Below, piece by piece: positions 17,980-25,976 of a stretch of DNA of 64,000 nt; position 1 is the stretch's first letter; the number at the start of each line of letters is the position of its first letter. The position numbers were made by a program, and so were the translations under genes. The notes under the pieces are model-generated. The model made no database searches. It worked only from the letters and a program-made list of their open reading frames with translations, and was not told the origin of the DNA. Origin of the DNA: Membranihabitans marinus. GTDB lineage: Bacteria > Bacteroidota > Bacteroidia > Chitinophagales > Saprospiraceae. Location of the stretch: assembly GCF_019802045.1 (NCBI RefSeq), contig NZ_JAHVHU010000008.1, positions 62,001 through 126,000 of the forward strand. Reading direction: 5' to 3'.

Positions 17980-18481
17980 TATCAGCTTGGGTTATCAGAG
18001 CCAAACCCAGGGGTGAAGTAGTTTCTATAAGAAAATGTTCGACGGGTCTTCCGTGGGGACACAACCGGCTTCCATTGGAATGGGGTGAGCGATCTGGAAC
18101 TATTTTCAGAGGCTGGAGCAATCGTGGTGATGGGAACAATACCTGACACCTGGGTACCATCATGGCTGTCGGGAGTTATTCCGTAACAGGTGGATCATCA
18201 CTTTGGTCTTTGTTACACCCCGATTGTAAATAGTCGTTTTTCTCATCTGCACAATCCCCAACTATCAGAGTGTTAATTTATGATTTTTTTATGGCCAGAC
18301 TGATCTGATTAATTAAGTGAAAACACCATTTGTATCACTTTGACTTTCAAAATTCAATCGAAGAAAGGAGGGGAATACTTCTTTGTTGCAGATCTTTTTT
18401 GAGTGAAGATATTTTACTGCTTTTCCTCATTCTCGGATTATTTTTGGGCATTATTTGGAAATTATTAATAACTTTCCACCC
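17980..18481. other. Intergenic stretch, no gene recognised
   Basis: About 500 bp between sucA and the tatD region. I see a short inverted repeat (TTGGGTT ... AACCCA, about 17988-18009) just after sucA that lacks a T-tract, and otherwise no coding signal, RNA gene or clear promoter. It may be degraded sequence. Confidence 0.5.
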
Positions 18482-18562
18482 ATGAATAAGATAAGCAAGG
18501 AAGAGATGGGGCAAATAGTTGTTGATATATTGAATGGGAAGGATAAATCAATGGGTCAATGA
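18482..18562 (+). CDS. Possible 26-residue ORF overlapping the tatD start
   Basis: ATG at 18482 opens a 26-codon frame (begins MNKISKEEMGQIVVD) whose TGA overlaps the tatD ATG as ATGA. The peptide looks like one amphipathic helix. It is too short to judge by sequence alone and could be chance; the stop-start overlap is the only positive sign. Confidence 0.2.
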   Translation: MNKISKEEMGQIVVDILNGKDKSMGQ

Positions 18563-19317
18563 TCATTGATACACATGCTCATTTGTACCTGGATAAATTT
18601 GACACCGATATCGATTTGGTGGTCAATCGGGCGCGAGATGCCGGGGTGGAAGAGGTTTATTTGCCCAACATTGATCATAGTACTATAGATGATCTTTTTT
18701 CCTTGTGTGACCGATACCCGGACTTTTTCAAACCCATGCTCGGGCTCCACCCGGTGTATGTAAAAGATAATTACTTATCAGAATTGGAAGCTATAGAGCG
18801 ACGGTTGGACGAACGGCCTTTGGTTGCTATCGGTGAGATTGGTTCAGATCTTTACTGGGACAAGAACTACCTGGAGTATCAAAAGGATGCTTTTGATATT
18901 CAATGCGAATGGGCATTAGAACGAAATCTGCCCATTGTAATTCATGCTCGCGATTCATTGGACATGCAGATCAACATGGTTCAGGAGCAAAAACCGGCAT
19001 TAAAAGGCGTGTTTCATTGCTTTACCGGAACTGAGGAACAAGCTAGAAAAATTATTGCCATGAATTTTTTTCTGGGCATAGGTGGTATATTAACTTATAA
19101 AAATAGTACATTGGACGAGGTAATTGAGGTGATTGGATTGGAGAATGTTGTACTTGAAACAGATTCGCCTTATCTTTCGCCATCGCCCCATAGAGGAAAA
19201 CGGAATGAGAGTGCTTATTTATCCCATGTGGTGCGTAAGCTATCTGAGACACTATCCGTAAATATTGAGGAAGTGGAACAAATAACGAGCCGGAATGCGA
19301 GAGAAATTTTCAATTAG
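18559..19317 (+). CDS. tatD: TatD family metal-dependent hydrolase
   Basis: 252 residues of an amidohydrolase-fold nuclease. Metal ligands are visible in order: DTHAHLY (His6, His8), GEIGSDLYW (bridging Glu), VIHARDS, FHCFTG and the final ETDSPYLSPSPHRGKRNE. TatD enzymes are Mg-dependent 3'-5' exonucleases/deoxyribonucleases involved in DNA repair and quality control. Length is standard. It stands alone, followed by the tRNA-Ser gene. Confidence 0.93.
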   Translation: MIIDTHAHLYLDKFDTDIDLVVNRARDAGVEEVYLPNIDHSTIDDLFSLCDRYPDFFKPMLGLHPVYVKDNYLSELEAIERRLDERPLVAIGEIGSDLYWDKNYLEYQKDAFDIQCEWALERNLPIVIHARDSLDMQINMVQEQKPALKGVFHCFTGTEEQARKIIAMNFFLGIGGILTYKNSTLDEVIEVIGLENVVLETDSPYLSPSPHRGKRNESAYLSHVVRKLSETLSVNIEEVEQITSRNAREIFN

Positions 19318-19396
19318 ACGGGAAGAATATTGTATTTATCATCAAAAAAAGATACTTTGAGGGTTTGTACCTTAAAATTCAGAAACTTTTCCGAAA

Positions 19397-19427
19397 TTTG
19401 GTTTTTGAATGAAGTTTTATAATTTTA
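19397..19427 (+). promoter_or_regulatory. Promoter of tRNA-Ser
   Basis: TTTG (19397-19400), exactly 19 nt, then TAATTTTA (19420-19427), one base off TAnnTTTG. It lies 36 nt before the mature tRNA 5' end. Confidence 0.55.
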
Positions 19428-19463
19428 GCAAAATTTTTGGTTAAAGAACCAGGAAAGTAAGAA

Positions 19464-19550
19464 GGAGAGTTGGCCGAGTGGCTGAAGGCGCACGCTTGGA
19501 AAGCGTGTATACCTTTGCGGGTATCGGGGGTTCGAATCCCTCACTCTCCG
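19464..19550 (+). tRNA. tRNA-Ser, anticodon GGA
   Basis: An 87-nt class II tRNA. The acceptor stem GGAGAGT (19464-19470) pairs with ACTCTCC (19543-19549), with discriminator G at 19550. The D-arm contains TGGCCGAGTGGCTGAAGGC, the anticodon loop TTGGAAA gives GGA at 19498-19500, a long variable arm follows (TATACCTTTGCGGGTATC region) and the T-arm is GGGGGTTCGAATCCCTC. CCA is not encoded. It reads UCC and UCU codons. Confidence 0.97.
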
Positions 19551-19642
19551 CTTTGTACTGCAGTGGAATAATTATGTTTCACGGCATATTGAATAAGGAA
19601 TTAATTATTTTGAAAAATATTCGTTAAAAAAATGTTTATACC

Positions 19643-20362
19643 ATGCGTAAATTAGTTGCATTACTACTTGTTTTGGGCGTAGCGACCTCATTCGGAGCTA
19701 CCGAGATTTTGGCACAGGAAGAGACTGCTACAGGCTTTCAGGTGTTGAAGGAAAAGTTTATTCAGGGGGACTGGAGGTTTATGACCCCGGTACTGATCTG
19801 TCTTATATTGGGATTGGCTTTCTGTATTGAAAGGGTGATTACGTTGAATCTCGCTACCGCCAATACGGATAAATTACTTTCTAAGATTGACAATCGGCTT
19901 GCTGAAGGTGATCTGGAAGGTGCCATGGAAGTTTGTAAATCAACTTCAGGACCTGCTGCCAGTGTATTGTATGAAGGTCTTCGAAATGTAGACAAAGGTC
20001 CGGAAGGTGTAGAACGAGCGATCTCAGCTTACGGGTCTGTTCAGATGGGACTTCTGGAAAAAGGGTTGATCTGGATTGCGCTGTTTATTGCCATTGCTCC
20101 GATGCTTGGATTTATGGGTACAGTAATCGGTATGATTCAAGCGTTTGATAACATTCAAGCCGTGGGTGATATTTCACCAACCATTGTAGCCGGTGGTATT
20201 AAAGTGGCCTTGTTGACGACTGTATTTGGTCTGATTGTAGCGATTATTCTGCAGATCTTTTACAACTACATCGTTTCAAAAATCGACGGTATTGTAAACC
20301 GTATGGAAGATGCATCCGTGGGATTGTTGGATGTGTTGGCCAGAAACAATTATTTCAAGTAA
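19643..20362 (+). CDS. MotA/TolQ/ExbB proton channel family protein
   Basis: 239 residues: a first hydrophobic segment resembling a signal (1-24), a second helix (about 51-70), a cytoplasmic domain, and two helices (about 143-165 and 185-210) with the ExbB/TolQ signature GLIWIALFIAIAPMLGFMGTVIGMI and the conserved Thr-bearing GGIKVALLTTVFGLIVAI. It forms the proton-conducting pentamer of an ExbBD-type motor. It leads a four-gene operon with two ExbD-like genes, an arrangement seen widely in Bacteroidota; the process it drives (TonB receptors or envelope maintenance) cannot be told from this locus. Confidence 0.92.
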   Translation: MRKLVALLLVLGVATSFGATEILAQEETATGFQVLKEKFIQGDWRFMTPVLICLILGLAFCIERVITLNLATANTDKLLSKIDNRLAEGDLEGAMEVCKSTSGPAASVLYEGLRNVDKGPEGVERAISAYGSVQMGLLEKGLIWIALFIAIAPMLGFMGTVIGMIQAFDNIQAVGDISPTIVAGGIKVALLTTVFGLIVAIILQIFYNYIVSKIDGIVNRMEDASVGLLDVLARNNYFK

Positions 20363-20374
20363 AAATTATCACCT

Positions 20375-20848
20375 ATGTATAAGATATTTTCTAAATACGG
20401 ATTAATTCTGGCTTTTGTCATAGGGTTGGTCTTTACATTAATCTTCCTCATACCAGCACTTTCAGGACTACCCAGTGGTTTTAGTGAGCTCGGTAATGAC
20501 GAACAGGTTGCTACTACGGCATTTGACGTGGGATTGAAAGCAACCGGAGGATTGCTGATCGCAACGATTGTCATCACGATCCTGGCGTCTTTGCTTAGTC
20601 TGGCTAAAAATCCGAAAGGAGCTATTAAGGGCGTCATCGGAATTGCGGTATTGTTAGTGGTTGTGTTTGTTCTTTACTCGACTTCTACAGCAGAAGCCAG
20701 TGGTAGAGTTCAGGCAGCTATGCAGGAGTTTAATGTATCAGCATCCATGAGTAAGTGGATTAGTGCCTTTTTGAAGAGTTCCTTTATACTAGCAGGAGCT
20801 GCCATTGTACTGATGATCCTTGGCGAAATCAGAAATTTATTTCAATAG
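20375..20848 (+). CDS. Membrane protein of the ExbBD operon, unknown function
   Basis: 157 residues with four predicted helices (about 8-30, 57-77, 86-103 and 134-152). A protein like this commonly sits between exbB and exbD genes in Bacteroidota, but its role has not been assigned to my knowledge. It starts 12 nt after exbB and ends 18 nt before exbD, so it is co-transcribed and may be an accessory of the motor. Confidence 0.7.
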   Translation: MYKIFSKYGLILAFVIGLVFTLIFLIPALSGLPSGFSELGNDEQVATTAFDVGLKATGGLLIATIVITILASLLSLAKNPKGAIKGVIGIAVLLVVVFVLYSTSTAEASGRVQAAMQEFNVSASMSKWISAFLKSSFILAGAAIVLMILGEIRNLFQ

Positions 20849-20866
20849 CATTAAAAATTATAAATA

Positions 20867-21415
20867 ATGGCACGAGATAAGAAATCAGCACCAGAAGTTA
20901 ACGCAGGATCTATGGCGGATATCGCTTTCCTGTTGCTTATCTTCTTTCTGGTGACGACGACCATCGATGCAGATAAAGGTATTACAGTGAAGCTGCCACC
21001 CTGGTCTGAAGAGCCACCAGATCCCACTAAGTTAAATGAACGGAACGTGTTCAGTGTTTTGGTCAATGCGAATGATCAATTACTGGTGCGTGACGAGCCA
21101 GCCGATATCAATAATCTTCGTGAACGAGCCAAGGAATTTATTGCCAATCCACAAGGCCGGGAAGATCTGGCTGCGACACCGACAAAAGCGATTATTTCTT
21201 TGAAGAATGACCGGGGCACGACATACAAAGCGTACCTCAATGTCTACAATGAACTGAAAGCAGCTTATGATGAATTGTGGGATGAAGAATCACAGCGGAT
21301 GTATGGGGTTCCCTATTCGGACGCTTTAACCACAGATCAAAAGAACGCTATTAAAAAGAAGATTCCTTTTGTACTGTCTGAAGCAGAGCCGACCAGCTTT
21401 GGTGATGAGGATTAA
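20867..21415 (+). CDS. ExbD/TolR family biopolymer transporter (first copy)
   Basis: 182 residues. An N-terminal cytoplasmic tail leads into the single helix MADIAFLLLIFFLVTTTID, whose Asp at about residue 18 is the proton-carrying residue of ExbD/TolR. The periplasmic domain follows (FSVLVNANDQLLVRDE, a TolR-like strand-helix pattern) with a long C-terminal helix region. It pairs with ExbB in the same operon; a second ExbD copy follows 22 nt later. Confidence 0.9.
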   Translation: MARDKKSAPEVNAGSMADIAFLLLIFFLVTTTIDADKGITVKLPPWSEEPPDPTKLNERNVFSVLVNANDQLLVRDEPADINNLRERAKEFIANPQGREDLAATPTKAIISLKNDRGTTYKAYLNVYNELKAAYDELWDEESQRMYGVPYSDALTTDQKNAIKKKIPFVLSEAEPTSFGDED

Positions 21416-21437
21416 TAAATTGAATACAAAATAAATT

Positions 21438-21929
21438 ATGGCACATTTTAAGAAAAAAAGAGGAAATGCAACGCCTGAAGTATCCACGGCTTCCCTGCCT
21501 GATATTATCTTTATGCTTCTTTTCTTTTTCATGGTAGTTACTGTGATGCGGGAAGGGGAACGAAAAGTACAGGTAGTGGTTCCACAAGCGACGCAACTCG
21601 AGAAGCTTGAGAAAAAATCGCTGGTAAATACCATCTATATCGGACGACCGACGAAAAAATATCAAAGTATTTATGGGACGCAACCGCGTGTTCAGTTGGA
21701 TGATAAGTTTTCTAATCATCTGGACGGTGATATCGCTTTGTTTCTTGAGCAACATAAACTCAAGGTCAACGAGCAACTGTGGGGACAGATTATTACTTCC
21801 ATCCGGGCAGACCGGGATGTAACCATGGGAATCGTCCAGGATGTGAAGACTGCGCTGCGAAAAGCAAATCAGTTGAAGATTAATTATTCAGCTACCCCCG
21901 ATGCTGAAAAAATGAATGCTATGAACTGA
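21438..21929 (+). CDS. ExbD/TolR family biopolymer transporter (second copy)
   Basis: 163 residues. The start pattern is KKKRGNATPEVSTASLPDIIFMLLFFFMVVT: basic tail, then a single helix with the conserved Asp (LPDIIF). The periplasmic part differs clearly from the first copy. Two distinct ExbD proteins with one ExbB suggest a heteromeric stator. Last gene of the operon, with an intrinsic terminator about 90 nt downstream. Confidence 0.9.
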   Translation: MAHFKKKRGNATPEVSTASLPDIIFMLLFFFMVVTVMREGERKVQVVVPQATQLEKLEKKSLVNTIYIGRPTKKYQSIYGTQPRVQLDDKFSNHLDGDIALFLEQHKLKVNEQLWGQIITSIRADRDVTMGIVQDVKTALRKANQLKINYSATPDAEKMNAMN

Positions 21930-22017
21930 TAATTGTTGACATTGAAGCCGCCCTCCCAGACGGAGGTTGCTGGAGCCGATATCAAATCAGCCCATCAAAA
22001 TAAAGATTATTTGATTC

Positions 22018-22050
22018 AGGTTGTTGGAATTATTCTGACAACCTTTTTTT
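22018..22050 (+). terminator. Intrinsic terminator of the ExbBD operon
   Basis: Stem AGGTTGT (22018-22024) and ACAACCT (22038-22044) with a 13-nt loop, followed by a run of T to 22050. Confidence 0.8.
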
Positions 22051-22272
22051 ATGACCGGAAATAAATGAAAGCATGGTTTGGGTGCTGACCCTTCATGTTC
22101 CAAGGGTGGTAGATCGTATAACAGCAGTTAGCATCTGTTGCTATACGTAAAACGTCCCTTAATGGTCCGGAATTTCCAGTCTTTTTATGGCGCTGGCCAT
22201 CAATTTGACCTCTTGAGATGCATCCGACTAAAAGGGTAATTTTCTGGAGGCTAGCAATATTTTATCTTTTAA
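22051..22272. other. Intergenic stretch with an imperfect hairpin
   Basis: Between the exbD terminator and DUF4293 there is no gene. One imperfect inverted repeat is visible: GTATAACAGCAG (22116-22127) against CTGTTGCTATAC (22135-22146), with one mismatch and one G-U pair. It has no T-tract in either direction. Confidence 0.4.
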
Positions 22273-22734
22273 TTACCTCAGCCGATCCATTCCTTTTACT
22301 AACAAATCATCTTTCCTGATTCCTTTGACGGCCAGAATGAGACATATAATGACAACGATTGGAAGAAAAACGCCAATATGAGGAGTGATTTTAACGGATG
22401 AAATATAAGGCGCTAAATCTGCATAACTTAAGTAGACGGAAAAAATGAGAAAGAAGAGAACCACGAGCATGGCTACCCGACTAAGCGTGATCTGTAACTT
22501 CCGGTTGCGAAATAAAAACAAGGCCAGCAGTGAAAATACCACGACGACTACTGTAAAGGCAATTAAAATGTTTTGATCGTAAATGTCCAGTACCTTGTCG
22601 TTCAAATATACCATATCGCCCAAGGTGGATGGCGCAGTTGTTTCGATGGAAATAATATCGGCGCTTTGAAAAAATAACCCGCCCATAAAAAGAGCAGCCA
22701 GGAATAAATAGATGGATTGAATGCGTTGTATCAT
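22273..22734 (-). CDS. DUF4293 family membrane protein
   Basis: 153 residues with four helices (about 7-23, 52-73, 82-105 and 118-140) and the family start MIQRIQSIYLFLAALF. DUF4293 proteins are confined mainly to Bacteroidota and have no known function. It is transcribed alone and diverges from the OstA-like gene. Confidence 0.85.
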   Translation of the reverse strand: MIQRIQSIYLFLAALFMGGLFFQSADIISIETTAPSTLGDMVYLNDKVLDIYDQNILIAFTVVVVVFSLLALFLFRNRKLQITLSRVAMLVVLFFLIFSVYLSYADLAPYISSVKITPHIGVFLPIVVIICLILAVKGIRKDDLLVKGMDRLR

Positions 22735-22883
22735 TTCTGTTTAATTTTTGGGTGAAAATACGTGTTTTTGAGGAAATGCCCTATTGTTGATATGAATTTA
22801 CTCTTGGTGACATATTTATGGGCTCCTATTCGTTTGTTGTAATGAAAAATATAGGGAATGATGTGGATGTGCTTTTATTGTTC

Positions 22884-22892
22884 TAATTTTGC
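22884..22892 (+). promoter_or_regulatory. -7 element 4 nt from the OstA-like ATG (probable leaderless mRNA)
   Basis: TAATTTTG (22884-22891) is a perfect TAnnTTTG and is separated from the ATG at 22896 by CGGT only. The surrounding TTCTAATTTTGCG is identical to the element in front of the HAD gene at 9461. No convincing -33 box is seen. Confidence 0.6.
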
Positions 22893-22895
22893 GGT

Positions 22896-24836
22896 ATGAA
22901 ACACAGGCAGGATATGGTGAAGGTTAATACGCACTATTCGATATGGCTGTACACCATCTTATATGGGATGCTAGTGGGGGGTGCTTTATTGGGACCACAA
23001 ACTGCAATGGGGCAGGACGCCTTTACTCGCCCCGAAACAGATACTTTAAAGCAGACGACAATCATACTTGACGAACCGGCCGACCGGGTTCGGTTATTTA
23101 CCAAAGACTCTGTCCAGTACCAGGAATTGACCGGGAATGTCCGGATGCGTCATGACAGTACCTTTATGCGGACAGATTCAGCAATATTGGATGACCGAAA
23201 TCAAGTGGAAGCTTATGGAAATGTTGTTATTCAAGAACTGGATAGCACATATATTTTTGCGGATACGCTCTGGTACAATGGCAATACCCGCATCGCTGAG
23301 CTGAGGGGAGAGGTGGTGTTGGAGAAAGATCCACAAAGATTATTTACACCCCATTTGTTTTATAACCTGGAAACTAAGATTGCTCATTACAATGAGAAGT
23401 CGTACATGATGGATGCCGACCGACAATTGAGCTCCTTAAATGGCGTCTTCTATGTGGGCGAAGACCGGGTTATCTTCAGGGACAGTGTACTGGTCATTAG
23501 CGATTCCTTCAACTTGAAAGCAGACTCCATGGCATTTTTCACCCAGGAACACAAAGTTCAATTCCTGGGGCCGACCGTCGTATACAATGATACCAGCCGG
23601 TTGTATGCTGAAGATGGCTACTATTTATTGGATGAGGAGGAAGCTTTGTTTTACAATTCTGCACAGTTTCTATCTGGAGCGACTCTTGGCCGGTCGGACA
23701 GTATTTACTATTTTGGGAAGGAAGGTCGTTACGAAATGATCGGTCAGGCGTATTTGAAAAAAGATGACCAGGTCGCTACGGCACGGAAAATTATTTATGA
23801 GGAGCAGGCCGGACTAATGTACCTTTTTGGTGAGGCAGATGTTCGCGGCGACGATGTCAATGCTACGGGGGATACCCTGGTGTACAATACGGAGACCAAG
23901 GCCATTCGTTCGCGGGGCCGGTCCCGGGTCGAACGTACGGATTTTACACTCCAATCTGAATTTCTGGACTATAATGATGAAACGCAACAAGGGGTAGCTA
24001 CGGGCAATGTGATCTGGGCGGATAGTTCCGGATCAAAGCGGATATTTACCGATAGTCTTCAGTATAGCAATGATGGCCAGACTGCCCGGGCACTTTCTAT
24101 CCGTCAAAGACCCCTTTTTGAATGGAGTAGTGAGGAAGGCGATACGCTGAGATTGGTCTCTGACACGCTGTTTACCTATCAGACCATAGTCTCTGGAAAA
24201 GATACACTGGGGCAACAAGTCAATGATACGACCCAGGATTTTAGTGCTTATTATGATGTGGCCATTCTTCGGGAAGACATGCAGGGGCGTGCTGATTCAT
24301 TGTCTTACAAAGAATCAGATTCCTTGATCATACTCTATGGAAATCCCATACTATGGATGGATACCACCCAATTATCCGGTGATACTATATTTATTTCCAT
24401 GGTGGAGGGTGAAGTTAAGGATGTGTTGATCAAAGGCAATGGATTTATTATTACTTCTCCGGACAGCATCTTTTTTAACCAGATCAAAGGTCGCAAGATT
24501 ACGGCCTATTTCAAAGATGGTGACCTATATCAAACCGATGTAGAAGGAAATGCAGAATCGATTTATTTTCCATTGGACGAAGCAGGCCGATATATTGCGA
24601 TGAATAAAATTATATGCAGCCGGATCGAAATGACCTTTGAGAACAACACGGTGACCGGGGTAGCTTTTCTGGAAAATCCGACCGGTGACCTTATTTCCAT
24701 GAAGGAAGTGAATGCGGAGAATTCCATCCTCAAAGGATATCAAAACCTCAATCAGTTTCGGCCGTCAACAATGGAGAATGAACGTGTGCTGACTAAGGGG
24801 GATGTTCTGAATATGAAGGGAGCGTTGAAACAGTAA
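22896..24836 (+). CDS. OstA-like protein (LptA/LptD-N family)
   Basis: 646 residues. An N-terminal hydrophobic segment (about 15-40, ending AMGQD) acts as signal peptide or anchor. The rest is a long series of OstA/LptA-like beta-strand repeats, e.g. YQELTGNVRMRHDSTFMRTDSAIL, VEAYGNVVIQELDSTYIFADTL and LYGNPILWMDTTQLSGDTIFI. This fold (beta-taco) carries lipid chains in LPS transport. Single proteins of this type are typical in Bacteroidota and are thought to belong to the Lpt bridge or a similar lipid route; that role is by family. The gene stands alone behind an element that predicts a leaderless transcript. Confidence 0.85.
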   Translation: MKHRQDMVKVNTHYSIWLYTILYGMLVGGALLGPQTAMGQDAFTRPETDTLKQTTIILDEPADRVRLFTKDSVQYQELTGNVRMRHDSTFMRTDSAILDDRNQVEAYGNVVIQELDSTYIFADTLWYNGNTRIAELRGEVVLEKDPQRLFTPHLFYNLETKIAHYNEKSYMMDADRQLSSLNGVFYVGEDRVIFRDSVLVISDSFNLKADSMAFFTQEHKVQFLGPTVVYNDTSRLYAEDGYYLLDEEEALFYNSAQFLSGATLGRSDSIYYFGKEGRYEMIGQAYLKKDDQVATARKIIYEEQAGLMYLFGEADVRGDDVNATGDTLVYNTETKAIRSRGRSRVERTDFTLQSEFLDYNDETQQGVATGNVIWADSSGSKRIFTDSLQYSNDGQTARALSIRQRPLFEWSSEEGDTLRLVSDTLFTYQTIVSGKDTLGQQVNDTTQDFSAYYDVAILREDMQGRADSLSYKESDSLIILYGNPILWMDTTQLSGDTIFISMVEGEVKDVLIKGNGFIITSPDSIFFNQIKGRKITAYFKDGDLYQTDVEGNAESIYFPLDEAGRYIAMNKIICSRIEMTFENNTVTGVAFLENPTGDLISMKEVNAENSILKGYQNLNQFRPSTMENERVLTKGDVLNMKGALKQ

Positions 24837-25024
24837 ATTTGTGCCATTTTAGGGGGGGCGACCCTATCACAGTTAGCTATCCCCGATAAGCCCCAAGCCA
24901 GCGCAGAATATTCAATCTCGTCCTTATGTTTTTCTGAATCCTTTCCTGTCAGTTCTTCGTGTCTGGTTTGAAATAGTCTCACAGTATTACATAAGCAAGT
25001 TTGACCTGGCTAAATGGTGCTAAT
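24837..25024. other. Intergenic stretch, nothing recognised
   Basis: Between the OstA-like gene and the sigma-factor terminator I see no gene, RNA or promoter. A weak C/G-rich segment (GGGGGGGCGACCCT) just after the stop codon does not form a proper terminator. Confidence 0.4.
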
Positions 25025-25063
25025 TGAAAAAAGCCTTCTGACACCAATGGCATCAGAAGGCTT
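25025..25063 (-). terminator. Intrinsic terminator of the ECF sigma gene
   Basis: A perfect 11-bp stem AAGCCTTCTGA (25031-25041) / TCAGAAGGCTT (25053-25063) with an 11-nt loop. On the minus strand it runs into TTTTTT, about 110 nt after the sigma-factor stop codon. Confidence 0.85.
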
Positions 25064-25171
25064 CTGTTTATTCTTTACCTGTTCATGGAATTATTGGGAA
25101 AGAAAGTCAGCCCACAGGGCTATCACACGTCGTTGTCTGACCATCTGGGGTCAGATCGCTGATACTTTGCT

Positions 25172-25774
25172 TTAAGTCAACACTATGTTGCGTTCATCAA
25201 CGATCTTACGCATGTTGATGAGCGCATACCGCATCCGTCCCAGGGCAGTATTAATGCTTACCCGGGTCAGCTGGGCGATTTCTTTAAAGCTCAGATCAGC
25301 GTAATGACGCAGTATGACCACTTCTTTTTGCTCCGCAGGCAACAGATCAATCAGATGCCGGATTTTGGAGAAGGTTTCATTTTTGATCATGGTGGTCTCC
25401 ACATTGTCATCCTCTACTTCGAGCACATCAAAGATGTCAAACTCTTCTGTCGGATTAATTTGTGGTCGCCGCTTCGATTTACGGAAGTTGTCTACGCACA
25501 TGTTGTAAGCGATTCGCATCGCCCAAGGACCAAATTTGCCCTCATGGTTGTATTTTCCGGCGCGGAGTGTTTTAATTATCTTAATGAAGACTTCCTGGAA
25601 AATATCTTCGGCCAATTCGGTGTTCTTTACAAACATATAAATGGATGTATAGATTTTGTCCTCGTAACGGCTTAATAGTTCCTGGAAACATTTTTCATCT
25701 CCACCTAGATAAGAATTAATAAGGTCTTTGTCTGAAAGCATAGTTATTTGCATACCAAATCGTTTTCGGGTCAT
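25172..25774 (-). CDS. ECF-type RNA polymerase sigma-70 factor
   Basis: 200 residues. Region 2 (YEDKIYTSIYMFVKNTELAEDIFQEVFIKI, with the -10 recognition part GKFGPWAMRIAYNMCVDNFRKSKRRP) and region 4 (LPAEQKEVVILRHYADLSFKEIAQLT, SINTALGRMRYALINMRK) are joined by an acidic linker of about 40 residues. No anti-sigma gene is adjacent. This form resembles the abundant ECF factors of Bacteroidota without a linked anti-sigma. ATG 25774 is the longest start; the Met codons at residues 8 and 12 (25753 and 25741) are alternatives. Confidence 0.92.
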   Translation of the reverse strand: MTRKRFGMQITMLSDKDLINSYLGGDEKCFQELLSRYEDKIYTSIYMFVKNTELAEDIFQEVFIKIIKTLRAGKYNHEGKFGPWAMRIAYNMCVDNFRKSKRRPQINPTEEFDIFDVLEVEDDNVETTMIKNETFSKIRHLIDLLPAEQKEVVILRHYADLSFKEIAQLTRVSINTALGRMRYALINMRKIVDERNIVLT

Positions 25775-25976
25775 TAAGGTTAAATAATAAAATTCGATTC
25801 AGTGTAAAAGTTCTATGCTATAAAGCCTGATTTTTGGTGGTTAAAGATTGATTAACGATTCAAAGTTAGCAAAATACTTTTAATGCTCGAGAAACTTTGA
25901 ACAAATTAACAAATTGATTTTTTTATATGCGTTCTTTGCAAGAGCTAATATACAAGATAATTGAACAAAAATCCAA

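Noticed and set aside
22115-22147. Imperfect hairpin between the exbD terminator and DUF4293 considered as a terminator
   Set aside because: No T-tract on either strand; kept only as a remark in the intergenic entry.
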